A stretch of 64,000 bases of DNA from Microbacterium suwonense (lineage in GTDB: Bacteria > Actinomycetota > Actinomycetes > Actinomycetales > Microbacteriaceae), in NCBI RefSeq assembly GCF_030296555.1, contig NZ_AP027728.1:434001-498000 (forward strand), in the 5' to 3' direction. Each line of letters opens with the position of its first letter. The first letter of the stretch is position 1. The position numbers were made by a program, and so were the translations under genes. The notes under the pieces were generated by a model. That model ran no database searches. It saw only the letters and a program-made list of their open reading frames with translations, and had not been told where the DNA came from. This document shows positions 56,471-64,000 of the stretch, one piece after another.

Positions 56471-56500
56471 AGTGGAGGGAAGTGGAGTAAAGTGGCGCGT
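56471..56500 (+). promoter_or_regulatory. Three direct AGTGG decamers upstream of mraZ (MraZ boxes)
   Basis: AGTGGAGGGA, AGTGGAGTAA and AGTGGCGCGT follow each other at exact 10-bp spacing, 38 bases before the mraZ start. MraZ binds arrays of short direct repeats spaced about 10 bp upstream of its own gene, so these are probable autoregulatory operator sites. The palindrome GCACAATTGTGC (56453-56464) is immediately upstream. Confidence 0.75.
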
Positions 56501-56537
56501 ACCTCGAGTTGGCCGGACGCAGAGGGGGTGGTGGCCG

Positions 56538-56969
56538 ATGTTGCTGGGGACGCATACGCCGAAGCTCGACGACAAGGGCCGCGTGATCCTTCCTGCGAAG
56601 TTCCGTGAGGATCTGGCCGGCGGCATCGTGGTCACCCGAGGGCAGGAACGCTGCCTGTACGTGTTCAGCACCGCCGAGTTCGAGGCCATGCACGAGCGCA
56701 TCCGGCAGGCACCGCTGAGCAATAAGCAGGCCCGTGACTTCCTGCGCATGTTCCTCTCCGGCGCCAGTGCCGAGATGCCCGACAGCCAGAACCGCATCAC
56801 CCTCCCGGCGCACCTGCGTCAGTACGCCGGGCTGGAGAAGGAGCTGGTCGTCACCGGTGTCGGCGCCCACGCCGAGATCTGGGATGCGTCCGCCTGGAAC
56901 GCCTATCTGGAAGGCAACGAAGAGTCCTACGCAGATCTGGAGCAGGAGGTGATTCCCGGATTGTTCTGA
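56538..56969 (+). CDS. mraZ: Transcriptional regulator MraZ
   Basis: 143 residues. Two AbrB-like half domains: [20 protein letters not shown] at the N-terminus and [20 protein letters not shown] in the second half, each with the R-[VI]-[TL]-LP pattern. MraZ represses the dcw operon by binding the direct repeats seen upstream. ATG 56538 is preceded by GGGGGTGG, a weak ribosome binding site. First gene of the division and cell wall cluster. Confidence 0.95.
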   Translation: MLLGTHTPKLDDKGRVILPAKFREDLAGGIVVTRGQERCLYVFSTAEFEAMHERIRQAPLSNKQARDFLRMFLSGASAEMPDSQNRITLPAHLRQYAGLEKELVVTGVGAHAEIWDASAWNAYLEGNEESYADLEQEVIPGLF

Positions 56970-57066
56970 CCACGGCTGTGATGCCTCGCCGCTTTGCCCC
57001 GACACACTTCCCCGGTGCCGGGTCGAGCGGAGAGGAATCAGAGCCGGAGGTCACGGGAAGACGATC

Positions 57067-58004
57067 ATGAGCCTCCGCGACATCCATACCCCGGTGCTCC
57101 TCGAGCGCTGCATCGACCTGCTCGGCCCCGCGCTGACGCAGGACGGCGCCGTGCTCGTAGACGCCACGCTCGGCATGGGCGGGCACTCCGAGGCGTTCCT
57201 GGAGCGCTTCCCGAACATCCGGCTGATCGGCCTGGACCGCGACACGGACGCGCTGCGGATCGCGGGTGAGCGCCTGGCGCCCTTCGCCGATCGGATCACG
57301 CTCGTGCACAGCGTGTACGACGAGATCGGCCTGCACGCGCTGGGCGCCTCGGCGATCCTGTTCGACCTGGGCGTCTCCTCGCTGCAGCTCGACGAGGCCG
57401 ACCGCGGCTTCGCGTACTCCAAGGACGCCCCGCTGGACATGCGGATGGATCAGACCAAGGGTCGCACGGCTGCGACCATCCTCGCCGAGTACAGCGAGGG
57501 GCAGCTGCGCCGCATCTTCGAGCGCTACGGCGAGGAGAAGCTCGCCGGTCGCTACGCCCGGTTCATCGTGCAGGCCAGGGCGCAGCATCCGCTCACCCGC
57601 TCCGGTGAGCTGGTCGACCTGCTCATCGAAGCCACTCCCGCCGCCGTCCAGCGTGCCGGCCACCCTGCCAAGCGGGTCTTCCAGGCGCTGCGGATCGAGG
57701 TCAACTCCGAGCTGAGTGTGCTCGCCGATGCGATCCCCGTCGCGATGGACGCGCTCCAGGTGGGCGGCCGGATCGCGGTGATGGCCTATCAGTCGCTGGA
57801 GGACCGCCTGGTCAAGCAGGCCTTCGCCGCGGCATCCGCGTCGACCGCGCCCGCGGGCCTGCCTGTCGAACTCCCCGAACACGCCCCCGCTTCCGCGTGC
57901 TCACGAAGGGGGCCGAACTGGCGGGGGACGAGGAGCGCGCTCGGAACCCGCGTGCCATTCCGGTGCGGCTGCGCGCCGCCGAGAAGCTCAGGGAGACGCC
58001 ATGA
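57067..58004 (+). CDS. rsmH: 16S rRNA (cytosine-N4)-methyltransferase RsmH (frameshifted in this sequence)
   Basis: Methylates C1402 of 16S r[34 protein letters not shown] (SAM motif), [23 protein letters not shown] and [11 protein letters not shown] define the family. The frame breaks at the CCCCC run 57884-57888; one extra C restores [20 protein letters not shown] and a stop at 58004, for 312 residues. Without it the frame reads on to 58905 through unrelated sequence. The stop overlaps the next ATG (ATGA). Confidence 0.9.
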
Positions 58005-58558
58005 GTCTGCTGAACGTGCGCGTCGCACCGCGCACCGAACCCGCACCGAAGCCGCCGCGCCGACTGCGGCCGGTCTCCGCGCCGTCGGGTCTGCGTCGCC
58101 CGAAGCTCGCCTATGCCGCCCTCGCCGTCGGGGGAGCGCTGGCCATCGGCGCGGCGCAGATCGGGATCTCGCTCGCCTCCACCCAGGACGCCTTCGTGCT
58201 CGCCAAGCTCAACGGCCAGCAGCACGAGCTGACCCTTCAGAAGCAGGCGCTCGGCGACGAGGTGGCCGGCCTGAACTCACCGCAGGCGCTGGCATCGAAG
58301 GCCGACAGCATGGGCTTGGTCGTCGTGGGATCCGCGTCCTATCTGCGTCTGAGCGACGGCGCCGTGCTCGGCGCCGGCAGCGGCGCCTCGTGGATCTCGA
58401 CAGTGGCGCCGAACAGCTCCACCAAGGTCGGAAACGCCCTGCTCGCGCCTCCTCCGGCCCCCAAGGCCGAGCAGATGCCCGCGGATTCGACCGCGCAGCA
58501 CGAGCCCGACCTGCCCCCCGTCATCAGCGACGGCCTGCCTTCCCCGACCACTCGATAG
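58001..58558 (+). CDS. ftsL: FtsL-like cell division membrane protein
   Basis: 185 residues. A basic, proline-rich cytoplasmic tail (about 35 residues), one TM helix ([20 protein letters not shown]), a short coiled coil ([20 protein letters not shown]) ending in the leucine/glycine-rich [10 protein letters not shown], then a Pro-rich tail. This is the actinobacterial FtsL-type layout, with gene position between rsmH and ftsI as in Rv2164c. Sequence identity to FtsL is low, so topology and position carry the call. Confidence 0.72.
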   Translation: MSLLNVRVAPRTEPAPKPPRRLRPVSAPSGLRRPKLAYAALAVGGALAIGAAQIGISLASTQDAFVLAKLNGQQHELTLQKQALGDEVAGLNSPQALASKADSMGLVVVGSASYLRLSDGAVLGAGSGASWISTVAPNSSTKVGNALLAPPPAPKAEQMPADSTAQHEPDLPPVISDGLPSPTTR

Positions 58559-58579
58559 CCCCAGGATGGAGACCGCCGC

Positions 58580-60367
58580 ATGACGACACGCGCAACCCGC
58601 GGGACGCGACGGCGCACGGTCGTCGCCCTCGCAGTGATCCTCACCGTGCTGGCAGCATTCGTCTTCCGCCTGGTCGACATCCAGGTCGTGCACGCCGACG
58701 ACCATGTCGCCGACTCGATGACCAAGCTGAGCACCTCCACCAGCATCCCCGGAGCCCGCGGCGACATCGTCGACGAGAACGGCACCGTGCTCGCCTCGGA
58801 TGCGTTCGTCTACGACTCGCAGCTGGATCCCAAGCTGATCGACACCTACGAGAAGGAGACCGATCCGAAGAAGAAGCCCGAGCTGTCGTGGGCCCAGGCC
58901 AGTGAGAAAATCGCCGAGATCGTCGGGATGGAGCCGGACGAGGTGCGGGAGCTGGTCTCCTCGGCACTGGAGGCGAATCCGAACAGCCGGTACGCCAAGC
59001 TGAAGAACGGTCTCTCCACCGATCAGTACCTCGCGCTGAGGGATCTGCACCTCGCCTACGTCGCCAGCAAGAAGCGCGCCGTGCGGGTGTACCCGAACGG
59101 CGCGGTGGCAGGCAACCTCGTCGGGTTCCTGAACGGCGAGGGCGAGCCCCAGTACGGCATAGAGCGGATGGATCAGAAGTGCCTGGCCGCCACCGACGGC
59201 TCCAACAGCTACAAGATCGGTCGGGGCGGTGTGCGGATCCCGGGCAGTGAGCGCATCGTGCCCGCCATCGATGGCGGAACCGTGCAGCTGACGATCGACA
59301 GCGACCTGAACTGGTACCTGCAGCAGATGATCGCCGAGGAGACGCAGCGGCAGGGAGCGCAGACCGGCAGCGTCACCGTTGTCGAGGTGAAGACCGGCAA
59401 GATCCGTGCCGCGGCGGAGTATCCGGCGGTCGACCCGAACAACATCAACACGGTCGATCCCACCTACTGGCGCTCGCACATCTTCTCCGACGCATACGAG
59501 CCCGGGTCGACGTTCAAGGCCATCACCGCCGCGACCATCATCGACCAGGGCAAGGCGACCCCCACCTCGCACGTGACGGCACCCGCGCGGGTGACCTTCC
59601 CCAACGGCACGACCATCAACGATCCGTTCCCGCACCCGGTGCACGAGTACACGCTCGCGGGCGCCCTGATCGACTCCTCGAACGTGTCCCTCTCGAAGTT
59701 CGGCACCATGGTCGACCCCGCCACCCGCGCGGACTACCTGAAGCGCTTCGGCGTCGGAGAGAAGACCGCGGTCGGCTTCCCCGCCGAGCAGAAGGGGCTG
59801 ATCAAGGATGCCGACAAATGGAACGGCGGCGACGTGTACACCACGACGTTCGGCCAGGCGTTCACCGTCACACCGGCGCAGCTGGCCGGTGCCTACCAGG
59901 CACTCGCGAACGACGGGAAGAAGATCGACCTGTCGCTGGTGGAGTCCTGCACCGACGCCGACGGCACGGTACACGAGGCCGCCGCGCCGAAGAGCGAGCA
60001 GATCGTCAAGCCCGACACCGCCAAGCAGGTCCAGCGGATGCTGGAGAACGTGGCCGTGCAGGGCGGCAACGCCAAGACCACTGCGGTCCCCGGCTACCGG
60101 ATCGGCCTGAAGACCGGGTCGGCGCAGAAGTCGAGCGGAAACGGACCCGGCTACAAGAAGGGCGTGTACTTCACCAGCATGGTCGGCATCGCCCCGATCG
60201 AGGATCCGCAGTACGTCGTCGTGGTCACGCTCGACGAGCCGACTAAGATGAGGACTTCAGCAGCAGACGCCGTCGCCTTCCAGCAGGCGATGACCCAGGT
60301 GCTCAAGACCTATCGCGTCGCGCCCTCCTCGGAGCCGATGGACGCGCTGCTTCCCAAATTCAACTAG
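58580..60367 (+). CDS. ftsI: Penicillin-binding protein 2 / FtsI (septal transpeptidase)
   Basis: 595 residues. One N-terminal TM helix ([20 protein letters not shown]), a dimerisation domain and a transpeptidase domain with SxxK in [14 protein letters not shown] (near residue 310), SxN in [12 protein letters not shown] and KTG in [12 protein letters not shown]. It cross-links septal peptidoglycan. ATG 58580 has GGATGGAG upstream. The 3' end is 30 bases before murF; the usual murE is not between them. Confidence 0.95.
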   Translation: MTTRATRGTRRRTVVALAVILTVLAAFVFRLVDIQVVHADDHVADSMTKLSTSTSIPGARGDIVDENGTVLASDAFVYDSQLDPKLIDTYEKETDPKKKPELSWAQASEKIAEIVGMEPDEVRELVSSALEANPNSRYAKLKNGLSTDQYLALRDLHLAYVASKKRAVRVYPNGAVAGNLVGFLNGEGEPQYGIERMDQKCLAATDGSNSYKIGRGGVRIPGSERIVPAIDGGTVQLTIDSDLNWYLQQMIAEETQRQGAQTGSVTVVEVKTGKIRAAAEYPAVDPNNINTVDPTYWRSHIFSDAYEPGSTFKAITAATIIDQGKATPTSHVTAPARVTFPNGTTINDPFPHPVHEYTLAGALIDSSNVSLSKFGTMVDPATRADYLKRFGVGEKTAVGFPAEQKGLIKDADKWNGGDVYTTTFGQAFTVTPAQLAGAYQALANDGKKIDLSLVESCTDADGTVHEAAAPKSEQIVKPDTAKQVQRMLENVAVQGGNAKTTAVPGYRIGLKTGSAQKSSGNGPGYKKGVYFTSMVGIAPIEDPQYVVVVTLDEPTKMRTSAADAVAFQQAMTQVLKTYRVAPSSEPMDALLPKFN

Positions 60368-60397
60368 CCGGCGTTCCGCCGCGCATGGAGTTGCCAC

Positions 60398-61808
60398 ATG
60401 ATCGCCCTGTCGCTTGCCGAGATCGCCGAGATCCTGAACGGCGAGCTGAGAATGATCGACGCCGATTCGCCCGACACGGTCGTCGACGGCTCGGTCGACA
60501 CCGACTCCCGTGAGATGACCGCAGGGTCGATCTTCGTGGCCAAGCCGGGGAGACCACCGACGGGCATCGTTTCGTCGGAGCAGCGGTCGACGCCGGCGCC
60601 GTGCTGGCGATCGTCGAACGTCCGGTCGAGGTGCCGGTTTCGCAGATCGTCGTGGCGGATGCGGTCGTGGCACTCGCCGATCTCGCTCGTGCGGTCGTCG
60701 CGCGGGTGCGGGCGACGGGTGGGCTGCGCATCGTCGGGATCACCGGATCCAACGGCAAGACGACCACCAAGAACCTCCTGGCCCGCATCCTGGAGGACGA
60801 CGGCGAGACAGTCGCCCCGATCCGCTCCTACAACAACGAAGTCGGCGCGCCGCTGACCATGCTGCGGGTCACCGACCGGACGCGCTACCTGATCAGCGAG
60901 TTCGGCGCCGCGGGGCCGGGCAGCATCGCCCAGCTGGCCGGACTTGTCGAACCCGACATCGGGATCGTGCTGATGGTCGGGCTCGCACACGCCAGCGGGT
61001 TCGGCGGCATCGAGGCGACCGCCCTGGCGAAGTCTGAGCTGGTACAGGCGACGCGCACGGGCGGCACCGCCGTGCTCAACGTCGACGACCCGCGCGTCTG
61101 GGCCATGCGCACGCTCGCCGCCGACCGCGATCAGACAGTGGTCGGCTTCGGACAGGGGCCGGATGCCGTCGTGCGCGCCGAAGAGATCGTCGTGACCGCC
61201 GAAGGCACCACCTGCACGATCGTGAGCGGCGAGGAGCGCATCCCGCTGCGCCTGCGGGTTCTCGGCGCCCACCACGTCGGGAACGCGCTGGCCGCCATCG
61301 CCGCTGCAGGAGTGCTCGGCATCCCGGCATCCGACGCCGTCGCCCGACTGGAGACCGTCGAGGTCGCCGAACGCTGGCGGATGCAGCCGATGGGCAATGA
61401 CCGCGTGCGCATCATCAACGACGCCTACAATGCCAGTCCCGACTCCATGGCGGCCGCCCTGCGCACGCTCGCGCAGATCACCGCGCCGGGGAGCGCACCG
61501 TCGCCGTGCTGGGGGCGATGACCGAACTCGGCGATGCGGCGGGCGAGGAGCACGACAGGATCGGGCTGCTGGCCGTGCGGCTGAACATCCAGCGCATCGT
61601 CGTGGTGGGCGCCGAGGCGCGTCGCCTGTACCTGGCCGTCGTCGGCGAAGGATCCTGGGACAGCGAGGCCGTGCATCTGCCCGACCAGGATGCGGCGTTC
61701 GAGTATCTGAAGGGCGAGCTGCGGGAGGGCGATCGGGTGCTGGTGAAGTCATCGAACGCCGTGGGCCTCCGGCACCTCGGCGATCGTCTGGGAGAATGGT
61801 TCTCGTGA
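60398..61808 (+). CDS. murF: UDP-N-acetylmuramoyl-tripeptide--D-Ala-D-Ala ligase MurF (two frameshifts in this sequence)
   Basis: Adds D-Ala-D-Ala in cytoplasmic peptidoglycan synthesis. ATG 60398 (ALSLAEIAEILNGELR, SVDTDSREMTAGSIFVAKPG). Two breaks occur at GGGG 60547-60550 and GGGG 61488-61491; adding one G to each gives 470 residues. The middle part has the Mur ligase P-loop GITGSNGKTTTKNLLARIL, NDAYNASPDSMAAALRTLA, and the end has VKSSNAVGLRHL. With two breaks in an essential enzyme whose motifs are all present, sequencing error is the only comfortable reading. Confidence 0.9.
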
Positions 61809-62914
61809 GGTCCCTGCTTATGGCGACGGCGATATCGCTCGCCTTCTCGCTCTTCCTGACCCCCGTCTTCCTGAAGGGGTTCCGCAGGATCGGCTGGGGG
61901 CAGGTCATCCGCACCCCCGAGGACATCGCCAATCCGAACCACGAAGCCAAACGAGGCACACCGACGATGGGCGGTGTCATCTTCATCCTCGGCACGATCG
62001 TCGGCTACTTCGCCGGCACGTTCTTCGGCGGCACGACGCCCGCGCTCTCGGCGATGCTGGTGCTCTGGCTCATGGTCGGCTTCGGGATCGTCGGCTTCAT
62101 CGACGACTACATGAAGGTGCGCAGCCAGCGCAGCCTGGGACTGTCGGGCTGGCGCAAGATCGTCGGACAGCTTGCGGTGCTGATCCCCTTCGGCGTGGTC
62201 GCGCTGAACTTCCCGAACTCGCTCGACCAGTACCCGGCCAGCGGCTTCGTCTCCCTCTTCCGCGACATCTCCTGGCTGAACCTGTTCGCCTTCGGTGCGG
62301 TGCTCGGCTGGGCGCTGTACCTGATCTGGATCTCGGTGATCGGCGTCGCCACCTCGAACAGCGTGAACCTCACCGACGGACTCGACGGCCTCGCTGCCGG
62401 GGCCGGCGTGTTCGTCGTCGGCTCCTACGGACTGATCGCCTTCTGGCAGTTCAAGCAGTCCTGCGTGGGCGAGGGCTGGAACACCGTGGGTTGCTACGAG
62501 GTGCGTGAGCCGCTGAACCTGGCGACGGTCGCCGCGGCCTTCGCCGGCGGGCTGATCGGGTTCCTGTGGTGGAACGCGCCCAAGGCGAAGGTCTTCATGG
62601 GCGACGTGGGCTCGATGGCGATCGGCGGCGTGGTCACGGCGATGGCGATCCTCACCCGCACCGAGCTGCTGCTGTTCGTGATCGCCGGCATCTTCGTGAT
62701 CTCGTCGGGCTCGGTCATCCTGCAGCGGCTGTACTTCAAGCTCACGCGCGGTAGGCGGCTGTTCCTGATGAGCCCGTTCCATCACCATCTCGAGATGCGC
62801 GGCTGGGCCGAGGTGACCATCGTCGTGCGGCTGTGGATCATCGCGGGCCTGCTGGCGGCATCCGCCGTCGGCCTGTTCTACGTGGACTGGTTCGCCCAGG
62901 CTTCGAACGGCTGA
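61796..62914 (+). CDS. mraY: Phospho-N-acetylmuramoyl-pentapeptide-transferase MraY
   Basis: Transfers phospho-MurNAc-pentapeptide to undecaprenyl phosphate (lipid I). 372 residues, about ten TM helices. Motifs KRGTPTMGGVIFIL, GFIDDYMKVRSQRS (active-site Asp pair), SVNLTDGLDGLAAG and KVFMGDVGSMAIGG, PFHHHLEMRGW are intact. Start ATG 61796 (GGGAG just upstream) overlaps the murF end; an in-frame GTG at 61805 is possible. Confidence 0.95.
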   Translation: MVLVRSLLMATAISLAFSLFLTPVFLKGFRRIGWGQVIRTPEDIANPNHEAKRGTPTMGGVIFILGTIVGYFAGTFFGGTTPALSAMLVLWLMVGFGIVGFIDDYMKVRSQRSLGLSGWRKIVGQLAVLIPFGVVALNFPNSLDQYPASGFVSLFRDISWLNLFAFGAVLGWALYLIWISVIGVATSNSVNLTDGLDGLAAGAGVFVVGSYGLIAFWQFKQSCVGEGWNTVGCYEVREPLNLATVAAAFAGGLIGFLWWNAPKAKVFMGDVGSMAIGGVVTAMAILTRTELLLFVIAGIFVISSGSVILQRLYFKLTRGRRLFLMSPFHHHLEMRGWAEVTIVVRLWIIAGLLAASAVGLFYVDWFAQASNG

Positions 62915-62917
62915 CCC

Positions 62918-64000
62918 GTGGGTGCGGATCGTCTTGACACGCTGACCAGCTGGCGCGCCGACTGGAGCGGACTGCGCGTCGCCGTGCTGGGGTTGAGCGT
63001 GACCGGCTTCTCGGCCGCCGACACGCTCGCAGAACTCGGCGCCGACGTCCTGGTGCTCTCGGAGGGTGCTGCGGAGGAGTACGCGCGTCTGGTGCCGGTG
63101 ATCGGCGCACGACTGGAACTCGGCCCGCTCGGCGAGGTCCCCGAGGTGCTGCGCGACTTCGACCCCGAGGTGATCGTCGCCTCACCTGGCTTCGCGCCCG
63201 CGCATCCGGTCGTCCGGTGGGCGCAGCGCAGCGGCATCGCGCTCTGGGGCGATGTCGAGCTGGCCTGGCGGGTGCGCGACAAGGTGCTCCGCGACAACGG
63301 GACGCCCGCCGAATGGGTGCTCATCACCGGCACCAACGGCAAGACCACCACCACTCAGCTCACCGCCACGCTGCTGAACGCCGGCGGGCTGCGGGCGGCG
63401 CCCTGCGGCAACATCGGCGTGCCGGTGCTGGATGCGGTCCGCGATCCGGGCGGTTTCGACGTGCTGGTGGTCGAACTCTCCAGCCATCAGCTCTGGTACA
63501 TCGGGAAGTCGGCACCGGCCGGGCAGCTCGTGCCGCACGCGTCGACCTGCCTGAACCTGGCCGACGACCATCTCGTCTGGCACGGCAGCGCCGACGCGTA
63601 CCGTGCGGCCAAGGCAGTCGTGTACCGGAACACGACCGCGGCCTGCGTCTACAACAAGGCCGACCTCGCCACCCTGCGGATGGTGGAGGAGGCGGATGTC
63701 ATCGAGGGGGCCCGCGCCATCGGCTTCGACCTCGGCACGCCCGGCCCCAGCGATCTGGGGGTCGTCGACGGCATCCTGGTGGATCGGGCCTTCCACGACG
63801 ATCGGCGGCACAGCGCGCTGGAGGTGACCACCGTCGACGAGCTGCGCGCGGTCGGCCTGGCCGCACCGCACGTCGTGCAGAACATCCTCGCCGCCTCCGC
63901 GCTCGCCCGCTCGCTGGGCGTCGCCCCCGCCGCGATCCACGATGCGCTGCAGACCTTCACGATGGATGCGCACCGCATCCAGCTCGTCGCCGAGCATCGC
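62918..64000 (+). CDS. murD: UDP-N-acetylmuramoylalanine--D-glutamate ligase MurD (3' truncated by window)
   Basis: Adds D-Glu to UDP-MurNAc-L-Ala. 361 residues are visible from GTG 62918, three bases after the mraY stop; the frame is open to the window end. The N-terminal UDP-binding domain has VAVLGLSVTGFSAADTLAEL, the ATPase P-loop is LITGTNGKTTTTQLTATLL (near residue 137) and the substrate-contacting ELSSHQLW and NLADDHLVWHG follow. The end reached is in the central domain (HRIQLVAEHR). Confidence 0.93.
   Translation, partial: MGADRLDTLTSWRADWSGLRVAVLGLSVTGFSAADTLAELGADVLVLSEGAAEEYARLVPVIGARLELGPLGEVPEVLRDFDPEVIVASPGFAPAHPVVRWAQRSGIALWGDVELAWRVRDKVLRDNGTPAEWVLITGTNGKTTTTQLTATLLNAGGLRAAPCGNIGVPVLDAVRDPGGFDVLVVELSSHQLWYIGKSAPAGQLVPHASTCLNLADDHLVWHGSADAYRAAKAVVYRNTTAACVYNKADLATLRMVEEADVIEGARAIGFDLGTPGPSDLGVVDGILVDRAFHDDRRHSALEVTTVDELRAVGLAAPHVVQNILAASALARSLGVAPAAIHDALQTFTMDAHRIQLVAEHR

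Noticed and set aside
57067..58905. One long frame apparently joining rsmH with a 300-residue Arg/Ala-rich extension
   Set aside because: The family signature ends before 57890. A one-base fix at the CCCCC run gives a normal RsmH that stops at 58004, and the extension covers the real ftsL and ftsI start in another frame with compositional features of shadow translation.
60398..61808. Programmed frameshifting in murF
   Set aside because: Two shifts in the same direction at plain GGGG runs, with no slippery heptamer or pseudoknot, and the same pattern in many unrelated genes fit sequencing error better.

Overview
The window is a GC-rich (about 70%) actinobacterial chromosome segment. Gene content and protein sequences best fit the family Microbacteriaceae, probably Microbacterium. 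Evidence: conserved actinobacterial blocks (recN to der, garA-ftsR-merR, fadD15-plsC-aroG-pknL-idsA, mraZ to murD), a pyruvate carboxylase, an imuA-imuB-dnaE2 cassette, a DUF222/HNH nuclease gene, frequent GTG starts, ATGA overlaps, and constant use of the word GGATGCC/GGCATCC. The genus is an inference from sequence style, not from a marker gene search.

Layout. 1-12,007: housekeeping run on the + strand: recN (5' cut by the window edge), pyrG, a NUDIX ADP-ribose pyrophosphatase, xerD, parA, scpA, scpB, rluB, tyrA, cmk, der and an amino-acid dehydrogenase; mostly overlapping or a few bases apart. A 71-bp tandem repeat sits between scpB and rluB. 12,008-17,630: a NUDIX-NYN fusion gene, repeat-rich spacers, a DUF222/HNH nuclease gene, an S4 RNA-binding protein, a YhhN membrane protein, a small unknown and a GNAT acetyltransferase. 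17,763-18,901: an apparent recombination scar with a 5' half tRNA-Pro, an intact tRNA-Pro(GGG), a terminator, the C-terminal end of an IS1249/IS256-like transposase and a beheaded DUF998 membrane protein. 19,065-21,269: an ECF41-type sigma factor with divergently read NmrA-like oxidoreductase and a coupled stand-alone regulatory-type domain. 21,305-29,339: siderophore-interacting protein, a five-gene Asp23/Gls24 envelope operon, small unknowns, an F420/NADPH-reductase-like gene, and an MMPL exporter coupled to a flavin/PLP-oxidase-like gene. 29,359-35,021: SOS mutasome (imuA-imuB-dnaE2). 35,156-40,029: prepilin peptidase-like gene, CYTH protein, lpd, garA, ftsR and a second MerR gene. 40,110-46,699: an orphan ParA ATPase, pyruvate carboxylase, a MinD-like ATPase with a long acidic tail, and def. 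46,804-55,770: lipid and wall genes (fadD15, plsC, class II aroG, PASTA kinase pknL, LysM transglycosylase, Rv2175c-like DNA-binding protein, polyprenyl synthase). 55,866-64,000: DUF3040 and the division/cell wall (dcw) cluster mraZ, rsmH, ftsL, ftsI, murF, mraY, murD, the last cut by the window end. murE is not at its usual place between ftsI and murF.

The strongest global signal is technical. Fourteen loci, including essential ones (murF twice, rsmH, def, aroG, garA), carry single-base frameshifts, mostly one G or C missing from a short homopolymer. For every complete gene, adding one base per break restores a frame whose length is exactly divisible by three between the expected start and stop. 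These look like sequencing or assembly errors, so I annotate the genes at their intended extent. Biologically the most interesting items are the orphan ECF41 regulatory domain with its mirrored TGTCACA promoters, the tRNA-Pro scar, the NUDIX-NYN fusion, the two oppositely oriented decamer arrays upstream of mraZ, and the acidic-tailed MinD-like ATPase beside def.
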